Shown here piece by piece: positions 53,594 through 63,293 of a stretch of 64,000 nt of DNA. The DNA is from Marinobacter salinexigens. GTDB lineage: Bacteria; Pseudomonadota; Gammaproteobacteria; Pseudomonadales; Oleiphilaceae. Position 1 is the first letter of the stretch, and each line of letters starts with the position of its first letter. A program made the position numbers and the translations under genes. Where the stretch lies: NCBI RefSeq assembly GCF_008370345.1, contig NZ_VTUU01000006.1:1316-65315 (forward strand). The letters run 5' to 3'. The notes under the pieces are model-generated. The model was not told where the DNA came from. It made no database searches and saw only the letters and a program-made list of their open reading frames with translations.

Positions 53594-56500
53594 ATGGGCA
53601 ATCACCATGACAGCATCGCACTCGACTGGGTTCGGGGCGAAATACAGGACACGCTGACACAAGGTCAGCATGCACTGGAAGCGTATGTCGAGAACCGTGA
53701 CGACACTGCGCGCCTGCGCTTCTGCCTGAATTATCTCCATCAGGTGCACGGCACCCTGCAGATGGTCGAACTCTATGGTGCGGCCCTGCTCACCGAAGAG
53801 ATGGAGAAACTCACCCAGGCGATTCTGAACGAGACCGTAACCAACATCGACGAAGCTGTCGAAGTGTTGATGCAGGCTATCCTGCAGTTGCCGCAATATC
53901 TGGAACACCTGGCCAGCAGCCGCGACGATTTTCCCCTTGTACTGTTGCCACTTCTGAACGACCTGCGCGCAGCCCGTGGCGAGTCTCTGCTGTCTGACAC
54001 CTCCTTGTTCAAGCCGAACCTGAGCCCTTCCCGGATCAGTGTCAGTGGCAAGGTATCCCAGCGTCTGCACGACCCCAAAGTCCTCGGACACATCCGCAAA
54101 CTCCGCCAGATGTACCAGTTTGCACTCGCCGGCATTATTCGCGAGGAAGATCTGGATGCCCATTACGATTATCTTCAGAAAGTCATCCTGCGTCTGGTCC
54201 GTATGTGCCAGCAAACACCCCGGGGTGAACTCTGGAAAGCCGCCGGGGCATTTGTGGAAACCCTGCAGGCCCGGGTCAACCCGATCAATGCTGCCGTCAA
54301 GTCCCTGCTGCGGGAGCTGGACAGCGAAATCCGCCGACTCAGCGATGAACATGCAGACATTCTGCAGCAGCCAGCACCTGAAGCCCTGCTGAAGCATCTT
54401 CTGTATTACGTAGCCCGTGCCCATGACCTGAACACTCAACAGGTAACAGCACTGCGCGACGCCTATCATCTGAACGACGCGTTGCCTTCAGAAGATGATG
54501 TCGATGCTGCCCGCACACGGGTTTCCGGTCCGGGCCGTGAGGCCATTCATTCAGTGGTCAGCGCCCTGAACGAAGAACTCGCCAAACTGAAAGACCAGCT
54601 GGATCTGTTTGTCCGTTCCGAACTACGCCAGAACGATGAACTGCTGGATCTGCTGCCGGGTATGCGTCAGGTCGCCAATACCCTTGCAGTCATCAGCCTG
54701 GGCATTCCCCGCAAGGTCGTCACCGAACAGATTGAACTTGTGCAGAGAATTGGCGAGCAGGCCGACCCCGTGGACGATGGCACCCTGATGGATATCGCTG
54801 GCGCCCTGCTCTACGTCGAGGCCAGTCTTGCCGGCCTTGACAGCGACGGCCAGAGTGACGAACAGAATTCCGATGACAGTGCGGAGCCGATCAACCTCGG
54901 GTCGCGGGAACTGGGTGAAGCCAGCAGTGCGCTGCTCAGGGAATCCAGAAATACCCTGGAACAGGTCAAGTCCTCCATCGTCAACTTCATCGCATCCCAG
55001 TGGGACGTCCGCGAAATTGAACACGTACCAGGCCTGCTCCACAGCATTCGTGGCGGCCTGAGTCTGATCCCCCTTGATCAAGTCGCTACTATGCTTGCCT
55101 CCGCCGAACGATACATCTCCGATGTATTGCTCAGTGGTAAACAGGTTCCAGACTGGAAACAACTGGACACCCTGGCCGACGCCGTAACCAGCATTGAATA
55201 CTATCTGGAGCGCCTGGCCGAAGGCATCAGCGACAACGACAGCATTCTCCGGGTTGCAGAAGAAAGCCTCGCCAGCCTGGGCTTCCCGGTTGGCCAGGAG
55301 CCTACCTGGCAGGAAGCCGCAGAAGAACCTTCCGTCGAGGAACTCCCCATTGTTGGGGAAGCTGTAGCGGCAGCCGAACCTGAACCGGAGCCAGTGCAAG
55401 AACACGACAGCGACGACGACCTGCTCGACGACGAAATCCTTGGCATCTTTATAGAAGAAGCGGAAGAAGTTCTCGAAACCATCAACGAGTTCTATCCCCG
55501 CCTTCGCCAGGAGCACGAAGACCGTGAGGCCCTGACTGAAGTCCGCCGTGCATTCCATACCCTGAAAGGCAGTGGGCGTCTGGTGGGCGCCAGCAGCATC
55601 GGGGAACTGGCCTGGTCCATCGAAAACCTGCTTAACCGGGTGATTGATCAGACGGTCAGACCGACCGACGATATGTTCACTCTGGTGGACGACGCTATTG
55701 CCCACATTCCGTCCCTGATCTCAGATTTCCGCCAAGGCCAGGCGAACGGTGACGTGAGCGGGTTGATCGAACGGGCAGAGACCCTGGCAACTACCCGTCG
55801 TGCAGAAAGCGAAGCGCCAGCGGAATCTGCGGCAACCCCGGAAGCTCCGATTGAACCGGTCGCCGAAACCCCGGCAGAGCCGGAGCAAGCTGTTGCTGAA
55901 CCGCCGCGCGAAGCCGCCCCGACACAGGTACCCGGTTTCGAAAGCAGCGACGATGACCTGATTGACGACGAAATTCTTGAAATCTTTGTTGAGGAAGCTG
56001 GCGAGGTTCTGGAGACCATCCGCGAATACCTCCCCATGCTGCTGCGCCAACACGATGACCGGACCGCACTGTCCGAAGTTCGGCGTGCGTACCACACACT
56101 CAAAGGCAGTGGCCGCATGGTTGGTGCGTTGGTCATCGGGGAACTGGCCTGGTCCGTCGAGAACATGCTGAACCGGGTGATCGACGGCAGCGTCTTCATG
56201 AACGATGACATCGCCACGCTGCTGGAAAACGTGACCACCGTTCTTCCCGGGCTGGTCGACGATTTTGAGAAACAGCGCCCTGCCTCCGTGGACACATCCG
56301 CGCTGGAGGCCCGTGCGAACGCCCTGGCCAATGGTGACATCCCGGACACCAGCGCCATGCCCTCGGCAGAAGCTGAGCCGGACTTTGACCTGGACGAATC
56401 CGTTAGCTACGACGAAGACTCGGGAGTCGACCCGGTCCTGCTCGATATTTTTGAGAGCGAGGCCGAGACCCATCTGCAGACGCTGAAGACCTATCTGGCC

Positions 56501-59500
56501 AATGCCGGTGACAAGGCGACCGTTGCCTACACCGACGAACTATCCCGGGCGTTGCACACGCTCAAGGGAAGTGCCCACACTGCCGGTATTGAGCCGATTG
56601 CGGCGGTGATCACACCTCTAGAGCGATTCGTAAAAGAGTCCCGGGCGCAGAACAAACGTGCCGACCGGGAAGTACTTGAACTGCTTGATAATGCCTGTCA
56701 CTTCCTGACCAATGGCCTGTCCCAGTTGCGGAGTACACCACAGGAAGCCCTGGCCGGAACCGAAAGCTATCTGGCACGCCTGGAGCGAATTGCCAACGAC
56801 ACTCTCCGTAGCCAACGGGAAGACAGCGCCGACGAACCACAACAACAGGAATCCTCACAGCTGGTTCAGCTGTTCCTGAATGAAGGTCTGGACATCGTTC
56901 TCGATGCCGACAGGATTCTGGATCAATGGGCAGAAAGCCCACAGGAAACTGGCGCTCTGAACCAGCTGCGCGTTGAACTTGAGCAACTGACCATTGGAGC
57001 CAACAACGCCGGCCTGACGGATGTCGCCACACTCTCCAGTGCGCTGCAGGAAACCTACAATGTTGCAGCCGGGCAGAGTGAGGTCCCCGACGAGAGTTTC
57101 TTCGATACTGTTCGCGCTGCCCATGAGCAACTGATCAATATGATGGATCAGGTTGCAGCCGGCCTTTCTACCCAGTCCGATGACGAACTACTGGCCAACC
57201 TGGAAGCGCTCAATCAGTCAAACGAAGCGTTCGTGGAAGACGTTGCAGAGCCAACACCGTTTGAACAGGAATTCACCGGAGACCTGGAAGAGATAGATCT
57301 GAGCTTCGATCTGGACGATCTCGAAGGGCCGGTCTCTGAGGAGGGCCTGTCTGAGCAGCCGCCACTCCCGGAGACGTCAGAGTCCGATGAGGAGCTTGAT
57401 CAGGAACTGGCGGAGATCTTCCTGGAAGAAGCCCGTGACCTGATCGACAGCAGCGCTGAAGCATTGCAAAGCTGGAGTGACAATACTCAAAACCTCGACA
57501 TTCTTCGGCTGCTGCAACGGGATCTCCATACTCTGAAAGGTGGTGCCCGCCTGGCGGATATCCCGGCAATCGGCGATCTGTCCCACGAACTGGAAAACCT
57601 GTTTGAAGGGCTCACCGAACAACGACTGTCCATCAACGAGGAACTGTCTGATCTGCTGTTCCGCTGCCATGATCGACTATCCGGCATGGTCGAGGCGCTG
57701 GAAACCTCGGAAACACCTCGCCCGGCACCGGATCTGATTGTTGAAATCCGCTCCTATATCGCGAACGCGACGGGTACCCGCCCCGTCACCGACGTCAGCC
57801 CAAGCCAGCCGGAAGAACCGGATAGTGACGAGCTACCGCCACTGCCCGAGACGGCCGAGGTCGACGACAGCGAAGAAATGCAGACATCAGGGCAACTGGC
57901 CGCCACGGACCTGTCGCACCTGGATCCGGAGCTGGTCGGCATTTTCCTAGAAGAGGCCTACGATCTGGTCAACTCCACGGGCAGCGCCCTGCATACCTGG
58001 AGCGAAGACCCGACGAATCGTAGCGTGGCCGCAGAACTACAGCGCGAAGTGCACACCCTCAAGGGTGGTGCGCGCATGGCGGGTGTCGAGGCTATTGGTG
58101 ACCTGACTCACGTACTGGAGGATCTGTTCGAGAAAGTCGCTGAAGGGCAGCTTGAGGCCACCGACGACATGAACGACCTCCTGTTCGCCTGCCACGACCG
58201 CCTGGCCATTATGGTGGAACAGGTTGCAACCCAGAAACCCTGCCCACCTGCAGACGAACTGGTCACCCGGGTAGAGGCCATTCTCCGCGGAGAATCCCCT
58301 GCACCAGTATCGGTGGACATGAATGTTCAGGAACCGGAGGAACTGCCTCCGGAACCGCCGATTTCGGAACCGCTATCGCTACCGGAAGCGGATCTGACAG
58401 CCGCGGATGAATCGCTGTCTGCCGCCGACGACGACCTGATCGGAATCTTCCTCGATGAAGCCATGGAGATTCACGATGCCATTGGAGAAAACCTGACCCA
58501 GTGGAAAGAAGAACCGTCAGCACTTACCGGAATCACCCAGCTGCAGCAGGAACTGCATACGCTCAAGGGTGGCGCTCGTCTCTCCGACGTCGACCCCATC
58601 GCCGACCTGGCGGAAGCCTGGTCTGATGCTCTGGATTCCCTGATTAGTGGTGGCAATAACCAGCAGACATTGCTGGCGCTCAGTGAACAGGCACACTCGA
58701 CACTCAACGGAATGCTGACCAGCCTGGAAGCTGGCCAGAAACCTTCCGGCGCGCCAGAACTGATCGGCGCGCTTAATCAGGCACACGACACCGCTGATTC
58801 AACAGAAGCAGAAACTGTTGAGAGCACCGCCGAGGAAATCATAGCGGAACCCGTTGATCCGGAAGTTCTCGAGATCTTCCTCGAAGAAGCTGGTGAAATT
58901 ATGGACCAGCTTGAGCAGCTTCTTGATGACTGGCGCAAGGAACCGACCAACCACGGTTTCAACCAGGAAGCTCAACGGGCCCTGCATACCCTTAAAGGCG
59001 GTGCCCGGCTGGCACAGCTGTCAGAGCTTGGCGATAAGGCCCACGCCTTCGAGACCTGCCTGATCGATCTGGGCGGCAACGCGCCGGGCGAAGAGCAGTG
59101 GCAGCAGATTACCAGCGACCACGACGCCATCATCGCCCTGGTCGCTGGCATCCGCCAAAGCGCTGAAGCCGACTCTCCCGCCGTTGAGCCCACGCCGGCA
59201 ACGAACGTTGTTCCTGCGCCTGGGACCAGAGAACCGGAAGTATCGGGAGCCCCGGCCATTACACCGCAGGTACCTGCTCAACCGGCAGAACAACCCAAGA
59301 CGGCAGAGACTAAACCAGCACCGGGTAAAACTCCGCCAAAGGCCCGTAAAGCCACAGAGAACCAGCGCGGCCCGCAGGAAACCATCCGGGTATCCGCACC
59401 ACTGCTAGACGAGCTGGTTAACCTGGCCGGTGAAACCAGTATCACCCGTGGCCGCCTTGAACAGCAGACAAGTGACTTCGGCCACACCCTGGACGAAATG

Positions 59501-61207
59501 GCCGCAACCATTGAGCGTCTGCGGGAACAGCTGCGGCGCATGGACATCGAAACCGAAGCCCAGATCCTGTTCAGTGCCGAGAAAGAACACGGGCCAGACT
59601 ACACCGAGGACTTCGATCCGCTGGAAATGGACCGTTACTCGTCGATCCAGCAGCTGTCCCGAGCTCTGACCGAATCGTCTTCTGACCTTGCAGATCTGCG
59701 CGAAACCTTGGCAGACCGGGTACGGGATACAGAGACCTTGCTGGTCCAGCAGTCCCGGATCAATACCGAACTGCAAGAGGGTCTGATGAAGACCCGCATG
59801 ATTCCATTTGCCTCCATGGTGCCGCGACTACGCCGTATCGTGCGCCAGATCAGCGGGGAACTGGGCAAAAAGGTCGATTTCGACGTCCGTAACGCGGAAG
59901 GCGAAATGGACCGCAACATCCTTGAGCGGATGATTGCGCCACTGGAACACATGCTTCGCAACGCCCTCGATCACGGTATCGAGACACCTGAAGCCCGCCG
60001 CAATGCTGGCAAGCCCGAGACTGGCGAAGTCGTCCTGTCGCTGACCCGCGAAGGTGGCGATGTGGTACTGCGGATGATGGATGACGGAAAGGGCATCCCT
60101 GCCCAGGTCATCCGTGACAAAGCTGTTCGTCAGGGCCTGATGGGCGAAAACGAGGATCTGACCGAACGGGAAGTTCTTCAGTTCATCCTCCAGCCGGGCT
60201 TCTCCACCGCCCAGCAAGTCACCCAGATTTCCGGCCGTGGTGTAGGCATGGATGTCGTAGCCAGCGAAATCAAACAGCTCGGCGGCAGCCTGGATATCGA
60301 TTCTGCCCCGGGCCGTGGGTCCACCTTCACCGTGCGCCTGCCGTTTACCGTGTCGGTCAACCGGGCCTTGATGGTGTCCACTGGCGAAGATTTCTACGCC
60401 ATTCCTCTGAATACCATCGAGGGTATCGTGCGGGTCAGTACCTTTGAGCTGGAGGAGTATTACAAGCCAGAGGCTCCGCTGTATGAATACGCTGGCCAGG
60501 AATATCGCCTGCAGTATCTGGGCAGCCTGCTGAACAGCGACCATCAGCCGAAACTGCAAGGCCAGGCTCTGCCTCTGCCAGTTATTCTGGTTCGCGGCGC
60601 CGAGCAGCCCATGGCACTGCAGGTGGACAACCTGATGGGCAGCCGGGAAATCGTCGTAAAATCCCTTGGACCCCAGTTCAACTCGGTCCGGGGCGTGTCC
60701 GGGGCAACCATCCTCGGTGACGGTAACGTAGTGGTGATTCTCGACCTCCCGGCGATGATTCGTTCCGATATTCTGTCCGAGCGCCAGCGCGCCGCAGACC
60801 TCGAGAAGTCCAGAGAGGCCGCCCGCTACGAGGAACAGATCACTACCGTCATGGTGGTGGACGATTCGGTAACGGTTCGCAAGGTAACCTCCCGTCTGCT
60901 CGAGCGGAACGGCATGGAGGTTATCACAGCGAAAGATGGTCTCGACGCTGTCGCGCAGCTTCAGGATCACAAGCCGGATATCATTCTTCTGGATATCGAA
61001 ATGCCGAGGATGGACGGTTTCGAGGTGGCAAGTTTCGTGCGCCACGACGACAACCTGCGGGATACCCCGATCTGCATGATCACCTCGCGGACCGGGGAAA
61101 AACACCGGGAACGCGCCATGGCGATCGGGGTCAACGAGTATCTCGGCAAACCGTTCCAGGAAACCGAGCTGCTTGAGACCATCGAACGGCTGACCAGGAA
61201 CCGCTAG
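53594..61207 (+). CDS. chpA: Hybrid chemosensory kinase ChpA (PilL)
   Basis: Giant CheA-type kinase of the Pil-Chp system, 2537 residues. From the N-terminus: a FimL-like HPt-like module (H52 in VHGTLQ), and a second divergent one (H483 in LLHSIRGG). Seven canonical HTLKG modules follow, with His at 655, 834, 988, 1312, 1487, 1655 and 1798. A degenerate module between the third and fourth of these has Glu1130 in the His position. Pro/Ala/Glu linkers join the modules. Next come the dimerisation helices (from about 1926), HATPase (N-box LEHMLRNALDHGIE near 2117), a CheW domain, and a C-terminal receiver with D2467. I use the ATG at 53594, five bases after CGGAG. It would phosphorylate PilG and PilH. 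Confidence 0.97.
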   Translation: MGNHHDSIALDWVRGEIQDTLTQGQHALEAYVENRDDTARLRFCLNYLHQVHGTLQMVELYGAALLTEEMEKLTQAILNETVTNIDEAVEVLMQAILQLPQYLEHLASSRDDFPLVLLPLLNDLRAARGESLLSDTSLFKPNLSPSRISVSGKVSQRLHDPKVLGHIRKLRQMYQFALAGIIREEDLDAHYDYLQKVILRLVRMCQQTPRGELWKAAGAFVETLQARVNPINAAVKSLLRELDSEIRRLSDEHADILQQPAPEALLKHLLYYVARAHDLNTQQVTALRDAYHLNDALPSEDDVDAARTRVSGPGREAIHSVVSALNEELAKLKDQLDLFVRSELRQNDELLDLLPGMRQVANTLAVISLGIPRKVVTEQIELVQRIGEQADPVDDGTLMDIAGALLYVEASLAGLDSDGQSDEQNSDDSAEPINLGSRELGEASSALLRESRNTLEQVKSSIVNFIASQWDVREIEHVPGLLHSIRGGLSLIPLDQVATMLASAERYISDVLLSGKQVPDWKQLDTLADAVTSIEYYLERLAEGISDNDSILRVAEESLASLGFPVGQEPTWQEAAEEPSVEELPIVGEAVAAAEPEPEPVQEHDSDDDLLDDEILGIFIEEAEEVLETINEFYPRLRQEHEDREALTEVRRAFHTLKGSGRLVGASSIGELAWSIENLLNRVIDQTVRPTDDMFTLVDDAIAHIPSLISDFRQGQANGDVSGLIERAETLATTRRAESEAPAESAATPEAPIEPVAETPAEPEQAVAEPPREAAPTQVPGFESSDDDLIDDEILEIFVEEAGEVLETIREYLPMLLRQHDDRTALSEVRRAYHTLKGSGRMVGALVIGELAWSVENMLNRVIDGSVFMNDDIATLLENVTTVLPGLVDDFEKQRPASVDTSALEARANALANGDIPDTSAMPSAEAEPDFDLDESVSYDEDSGVDPVLLDIFESEAETHLQTLKTYLANAGDKATVAYTDELSRALHTLKGSAHTAGIEPIAAVITPLERFVKESRAQNKRADREVLELLDNACHFLTNGLSQLRSTPQEALAGTESYLARLERIANDTLRSQREDSADEPQQQESSQLVQLFLNEGLDIVLDADRILDQWAESPQETGALNQLRVELEQLTIGANNAGLTDVATLSSALQETYNVAAGQSEVPDESFFDTVRAAHEQLINMMDQVAAGLSTQSDDELLANLEALNQSNEAFVEDVAEPTPFEQEFTGDLEEIDLSFDLDDLEGPVSEEGLSEQPPLPETSESDEELDQELAEIFLEEARDLIDSSAEALQSWSDNTQNLDILRLLQRDLHTLKGGARLADIPAIGDLSHELENLFEGLTEQRLSINEELSDLLFRCHDRLSGMVEALETSETPRPAPDLIVEIRSYIANATGTRPVTDVSPSQPEEPDSDELPPLPETAEVDDSEEMQTSGQLAATDLSHLDPELVGIFLEEAYDLVNSTGSALHTWSEDPTNRSVAAELQREVHTLKGGARMAGVEAIGDLTHVLEDLFEKVAEGQLEATDDMNDLLFACHDRLAIMVEQVATQKPCPPADELVTRVEAILRGESPAPVSVDMNVQEPEELPPEPPISEPLSLPEADLTAADESLSAADDDLIGIFLDEAMEIHDAIGENLTQWKEEPSALTGITQLQQELHTLKGGARLSDVDPIADLAEAWSDALDSLISGGNNQQTLLALSEQAHSTLNGMLTSLEAGQKPSGAPELIGALNQAHDTADSTEAETVESTAEEIIAEPVDPEVLEIFLEEAGEIMDQLEQLLDDWRKEPTNHGFNQEAQRALHTLKGGARLAQLSELGDKAHAFETCLIDLGGNAPGEEQWQQITSDHDAIIALVAGIRQSAEADSPAVEPTPATNVVPAPGTREPEVSGAPAITPQVPAQPAEQPKTAETKPAPGKTPPKARKATENQRGPQETIRVSAPLLDELVNLAGETSITRGRLEQQTSDFGHTLDEMAATIERLREQLRRMDIETEAQILFSAEKEHGPDYTEDFDPLEMDRYSSIQQLSRALTESSSDLADLRETLADRVRDTETLLVQQSRINTELQEGLMKTRMIPFASMVPRLRRIVRQISGELGKKVDFDVRNAEGEMDRNILERMIAPLEHMLRNALDHGIETPEARRNAGKPETGEVVLSLTREGGDVVLRMMDDGKGIPAQVIRDKAVRQGLMGENEDLTEREVLQFILQPGFSTAQQVTQISGRGVGMDVVASEIKQLGGSLDIDSAPGRGSTFTVRLPFTVSVNRALMVSTGEDFYAIPLNTIEGIVRVSTFELEEYYKPEAPLYEYAGQEYRLQYLGSLLNSDHQPKLQGQALPLPVILVRGAEQPMALQVDNLMGSREIVVKSLGPQFNSVRGVSGATILGDGNVVVILDLPAMIRSDILSERQRAADLEKSREAARYEEQITTVMVVDDSVTVRKVTSRLLERNGMEVITAKDGLDAVAQLQDHKPDIILLDIEMPRMDGFEVASFVRHDDNLRDTPICMITSRTGEKHRERAMAIGVNEYLGKPFQETELLETIERLTRNR

Positions 61208-62259
61208 TGGCCGGCCAGCAGGGCCGGCCCGGAGTCGGAATTATCTCGGATGTCATCCTGCAGCGTCATCGGCTGCAGGAAGCAACCGTCAGGCTGGGCC
61301 TGGAAGTCTCTTTCGCCGGAGACCCGGAACGCCTGCTCGATTACCCGACCTTTCCCGATGCGGGACTCTGGCTGGTAACTCTGGAAGACGAGGCTGATCA
61401 TCCGACCCTGTTCGATCACCTGCTGGACAACACTGAAGCACCTGTACTTTTTGGCCTTGATCAGGCGCCCAAGCCTGGCAGTAAGGCCTATGTACGGTGG
61501 GAAAGACGTCTTCAGGACAAGCTCGAACAGGAACTCGGTGAACTGGAACAACTGGACTCACGGGACACCCTTGAGCAACTTGAAACACAGCTCCCCGAGA
61601 GCGCCAGTCCACCCAGCCTGCCGCAGTGGATTACTCCGGCCAGCGCGGGCTCGGTGGCTGATGAAATCTGGATTCTTGGCGCCTCTCTGGGCGGCCCGGC
61701 AGCCGTCAAGGCGTTCCTGGATCACTTGCCACCCGATCTTCCGGTGGGCTTTGTCTATGCCCAGCACATTGACGACAACTTTACCGATGTCCTGACGCGA
61801 GTGCTCGGCCGGCATGCGCACTACAAGCTGAAGCAGGCCGAGGAAGGCGATCGAATCCGCAATGGCGACGTTGTGCTGATTCCGGTCGATCACGAATGGC
61901 GCTTTGACAGCACCGGAAAGCTGATGGAACTGGATACACCCTGGCCTGGCCCCTACGGACCATCTATTGATCAGGTTCTGCTCAATGTGGCTGATCATTA
62001 TGGCTCGCACTGCCATGCTATCCTGTTCTCCGGTATGGGCAACGACGGCGCCATCGCTGCCCCGATGCTGAGAGCCTATGGCAGCCGGATCTGGGTTCAG
62101 GAAAGCAAAAGCTGTGGCAACAGCTCAATGCCTGATTCCGTTGCTGCAACCGGTTGCAGCACCTTTACCGGCACTCCCGAGGAGCTCGCCCGGGAACTGA
62201 TTAAAACCATTGAAGCATCCTGCTTGCTGAAAGGCAGGCAGAAACGGGATTCCGCCTGA
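61207..62259 (+). CDS. chpB: CheB-like methylesterase ChpB with degenerate receiver
   Basis: Predicted to demethylate PilJ. The C-terminal catalytic domain (about 155-345) has the Ser in ILGASLGGPAAVKAF, the His in VYAQHIDD, and the Asp region SGMGNDGAI. The N-terminal 115 residues sit where CheB has a receiver, but the acidic pair and the phospho-Asp are missing (GVGIISDVILQ, LWLVTLEDEADH). The GTG start overlaps the chpA TAG by one base, with AGGA seven bases upstream. 350 residues in all. Confidence 0.9.
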   Translation: MAGQQGRPGVGIISDVILQRHRLQEATVRLGLEVSFAGDPERLLDYPTFPDAGLWLVTLEDEADHPTLFDHLLDNTEAPVLFGLDQAPKPGSKAYVRWERRLQDKLEQELGELEQLDSRDTLEQLETQLPESASPPSLPQWITPASAGSVADEIWILGASLGGPAAVKAFLDHLPPDLPVGFVYAQHIDDNFTDVLTRVLGRHAHYKLKQAEEGDRIRNGDVVLIPVDHEWRFDSTGKLMELDTPWPGPYGPSIDQVLLNVADHYGSHCHAILFSGMGNDGAIAAPMLRAYGSRIWVQESKSCGNSSMPDSVAATGCSTFTGTPEELARELIKTIEASCLLKGRQKRDSA

Positions 62260-62270
62260 GGAAACAAGCG

Positions 62271-62732
62271 ATGAATGACAACAGCCAAACCCTCTCCTGT
62301 GTACTCATTCCCATGAGCGGACGGCAACTGCTGCTACCCAACGTTACCCTCGCGGAGGTGGTGGATTATGCCGGCTCGGATGCCGGTACCAATACCCCTG
62401 ACTGGCTTGTTGGCTACCTGAACTGGCGGGGGCTGGAGCTTCCGGTCATTTCCTACGACGCAGCCAACGGTGACATGCTGACAGTCCCCGGTGATAACCG
62501 GGGCAGAATTGTGGTGCTGAACACCATTGGCGAACATCACCAGAGCGTTCCGTTCATGGCCCTGGTTACTCAGGGCATTCCCAGCCAGACCCGCCTGAGC
62601 AAGGAACAGATCCGCCAGTTGGAAGGCAGCACCGGTCCGGCGGACCTGATGCAGGTTGAAGTCGACGGCGAACAGGCCTGGATTCCCAACCTCGAATATC
62701 TCGAAGGCCTCGCGCTGCAATCCCGCCACTGA
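62271..62732 (+). CDS. chpC: CheW-like protein ChpC
   Basis: Second CheW adaptor of the Pil-Chp cluster, which may link further receptors to ChpA. The 153 residues have the CheW pattern LSCVLIPMSGRQLLLPNVTL, then LVGYLNWRGLELPVISYD. The ATG follows GAGGAAACAAGCG. It is the last gene of the operon; the next gene, zur, has its own regulatory sequence. Confidence 0.92.
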   Translation: MNDNSQTLSCVLIPMSGRQLLLPNVTLAEVVDYAGSDAGTNTPDWLVGYLNWRGLELPVISYDAANGDMLTVPGDNRGRIVVLNTIGEHHQSVPFMALVTQGIPSQTRLSKEQIRQLEGSTGPADLMQVEVDGEQAWIPNLEYLEGLALQSRH

Positions 62733-62761
62733 TTCTGCATTCGGATCTGGTATGGGCTCCC

Positions 62762-62780
62762 GCAACTGTTATAATGTTGC
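62762..62780. promoter_or_regulatory. Candidate Zur box overlapping the zur -10
   Basis: GCAAC and GTTGC flank TGTTATAAT at 62762-62780. The core resembles gammaproteobacterial Zur boxes (TGTTATAATATxAC style), and TATAAT (62770-62775) can be the -10. It lies about 22 bases ahead of the zur start, which would give zinc-dependent autoregulation of zur-znuC. The match is by eye. Confidence 0.5.
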
Positions 62781-62801
62781 AAAACTTGCGGGGTCCTTAT
62801 C

Positions 62802-63293
62802 ATGTCTGCCAGCGCTCTACCCTATCGCCCTCATAACCATGAAGCCTGCGTCAACCAGGCCCTGGCCGATGCCAGAGAGATCTGCCAACGGCAGAACGCC
62901 CGTCTGACTCCCACCCGAGAACGGGTGCTCGAACTGATCTGGCAATCTCACAAGCCTCTTGGTGCCTACGATGTTCTGGCCCAGCTCACCGAAGACGGGC
63001 ACAACGCGGCCCCTCCAACGGTGTACCGTGCGCTTGATTTTCTGCAGCAACACGGGCTGGTCCATCGGATCGCATCACTCAACGCTTTTATCGGCTGTAC
63101 CCATGCTGGCGAGCATCATACCGGTATGTTCCTGATCTGCCGGGCCTGTGGAAATGTGCTGGAAATGACGGCACCGGCTGTATCGGAGTCCGTTCGGCAA
63201 GCCGCCGGGGCCGAGAATTTCAAGGTCAGCGATGTAACGCTGGAAATAGCCGGTTTGTGCCCAAGCTGCCAGCTGGAGCACGTCGATGAGTGA
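62802..63293 (+). CDS. zur: Zinc uptake regulator Zur (Fur family)
   Basis: Zn-responsive repressor of 163 residues. It has a Fur-type winged helix (RLTPTRERVLELIWQSHKPLG, then PPTVYRALDFLQQHGLVHRI). The structural zinc site has CRAC and CPSC pairs, and the regulatory His/Glu segment is HAGEHHTGMFLIC. The long N-terminus and direct overlap with znuC favour Zur over Fur. The end overlaps the znuC start by eight bases. Confidence 0.95.
   Translation: MSASALPYRPHNHEACVNQALADAREICQRQNARLTPTRERVLELIWQSHKPLGAYDVLAQLTEDGHNAAPPTVYRALDFLQQHGLVHRIASLNAFIGCTHAGEHHTGMFLICRACGNVLEMTAPAVSESVRQAAGAENFKVSDVTLEIAGLCPSCQLEHVDE

Noticed and set aside
54623-55705. 360-codon minus-strand frame inside chpA
   Set aside because: Antisense of the HPt array. 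Phe/Gly/Val-rich composition is typical of such shadows.
55430-59050. Regularly repeated blocks that might suggest a CRISPR or tandem repeat array
   Set aside because: The repeats are protein-level HPt modules of about 500 bases in one open frame, diverged at DNA level.
59828-61105. 425-codon minus-strand frame inside chpA
   Set aside because: Lies fully opposite the conserved kinase, CheW and receiver domains of ChpA, with no recognisable protein features.
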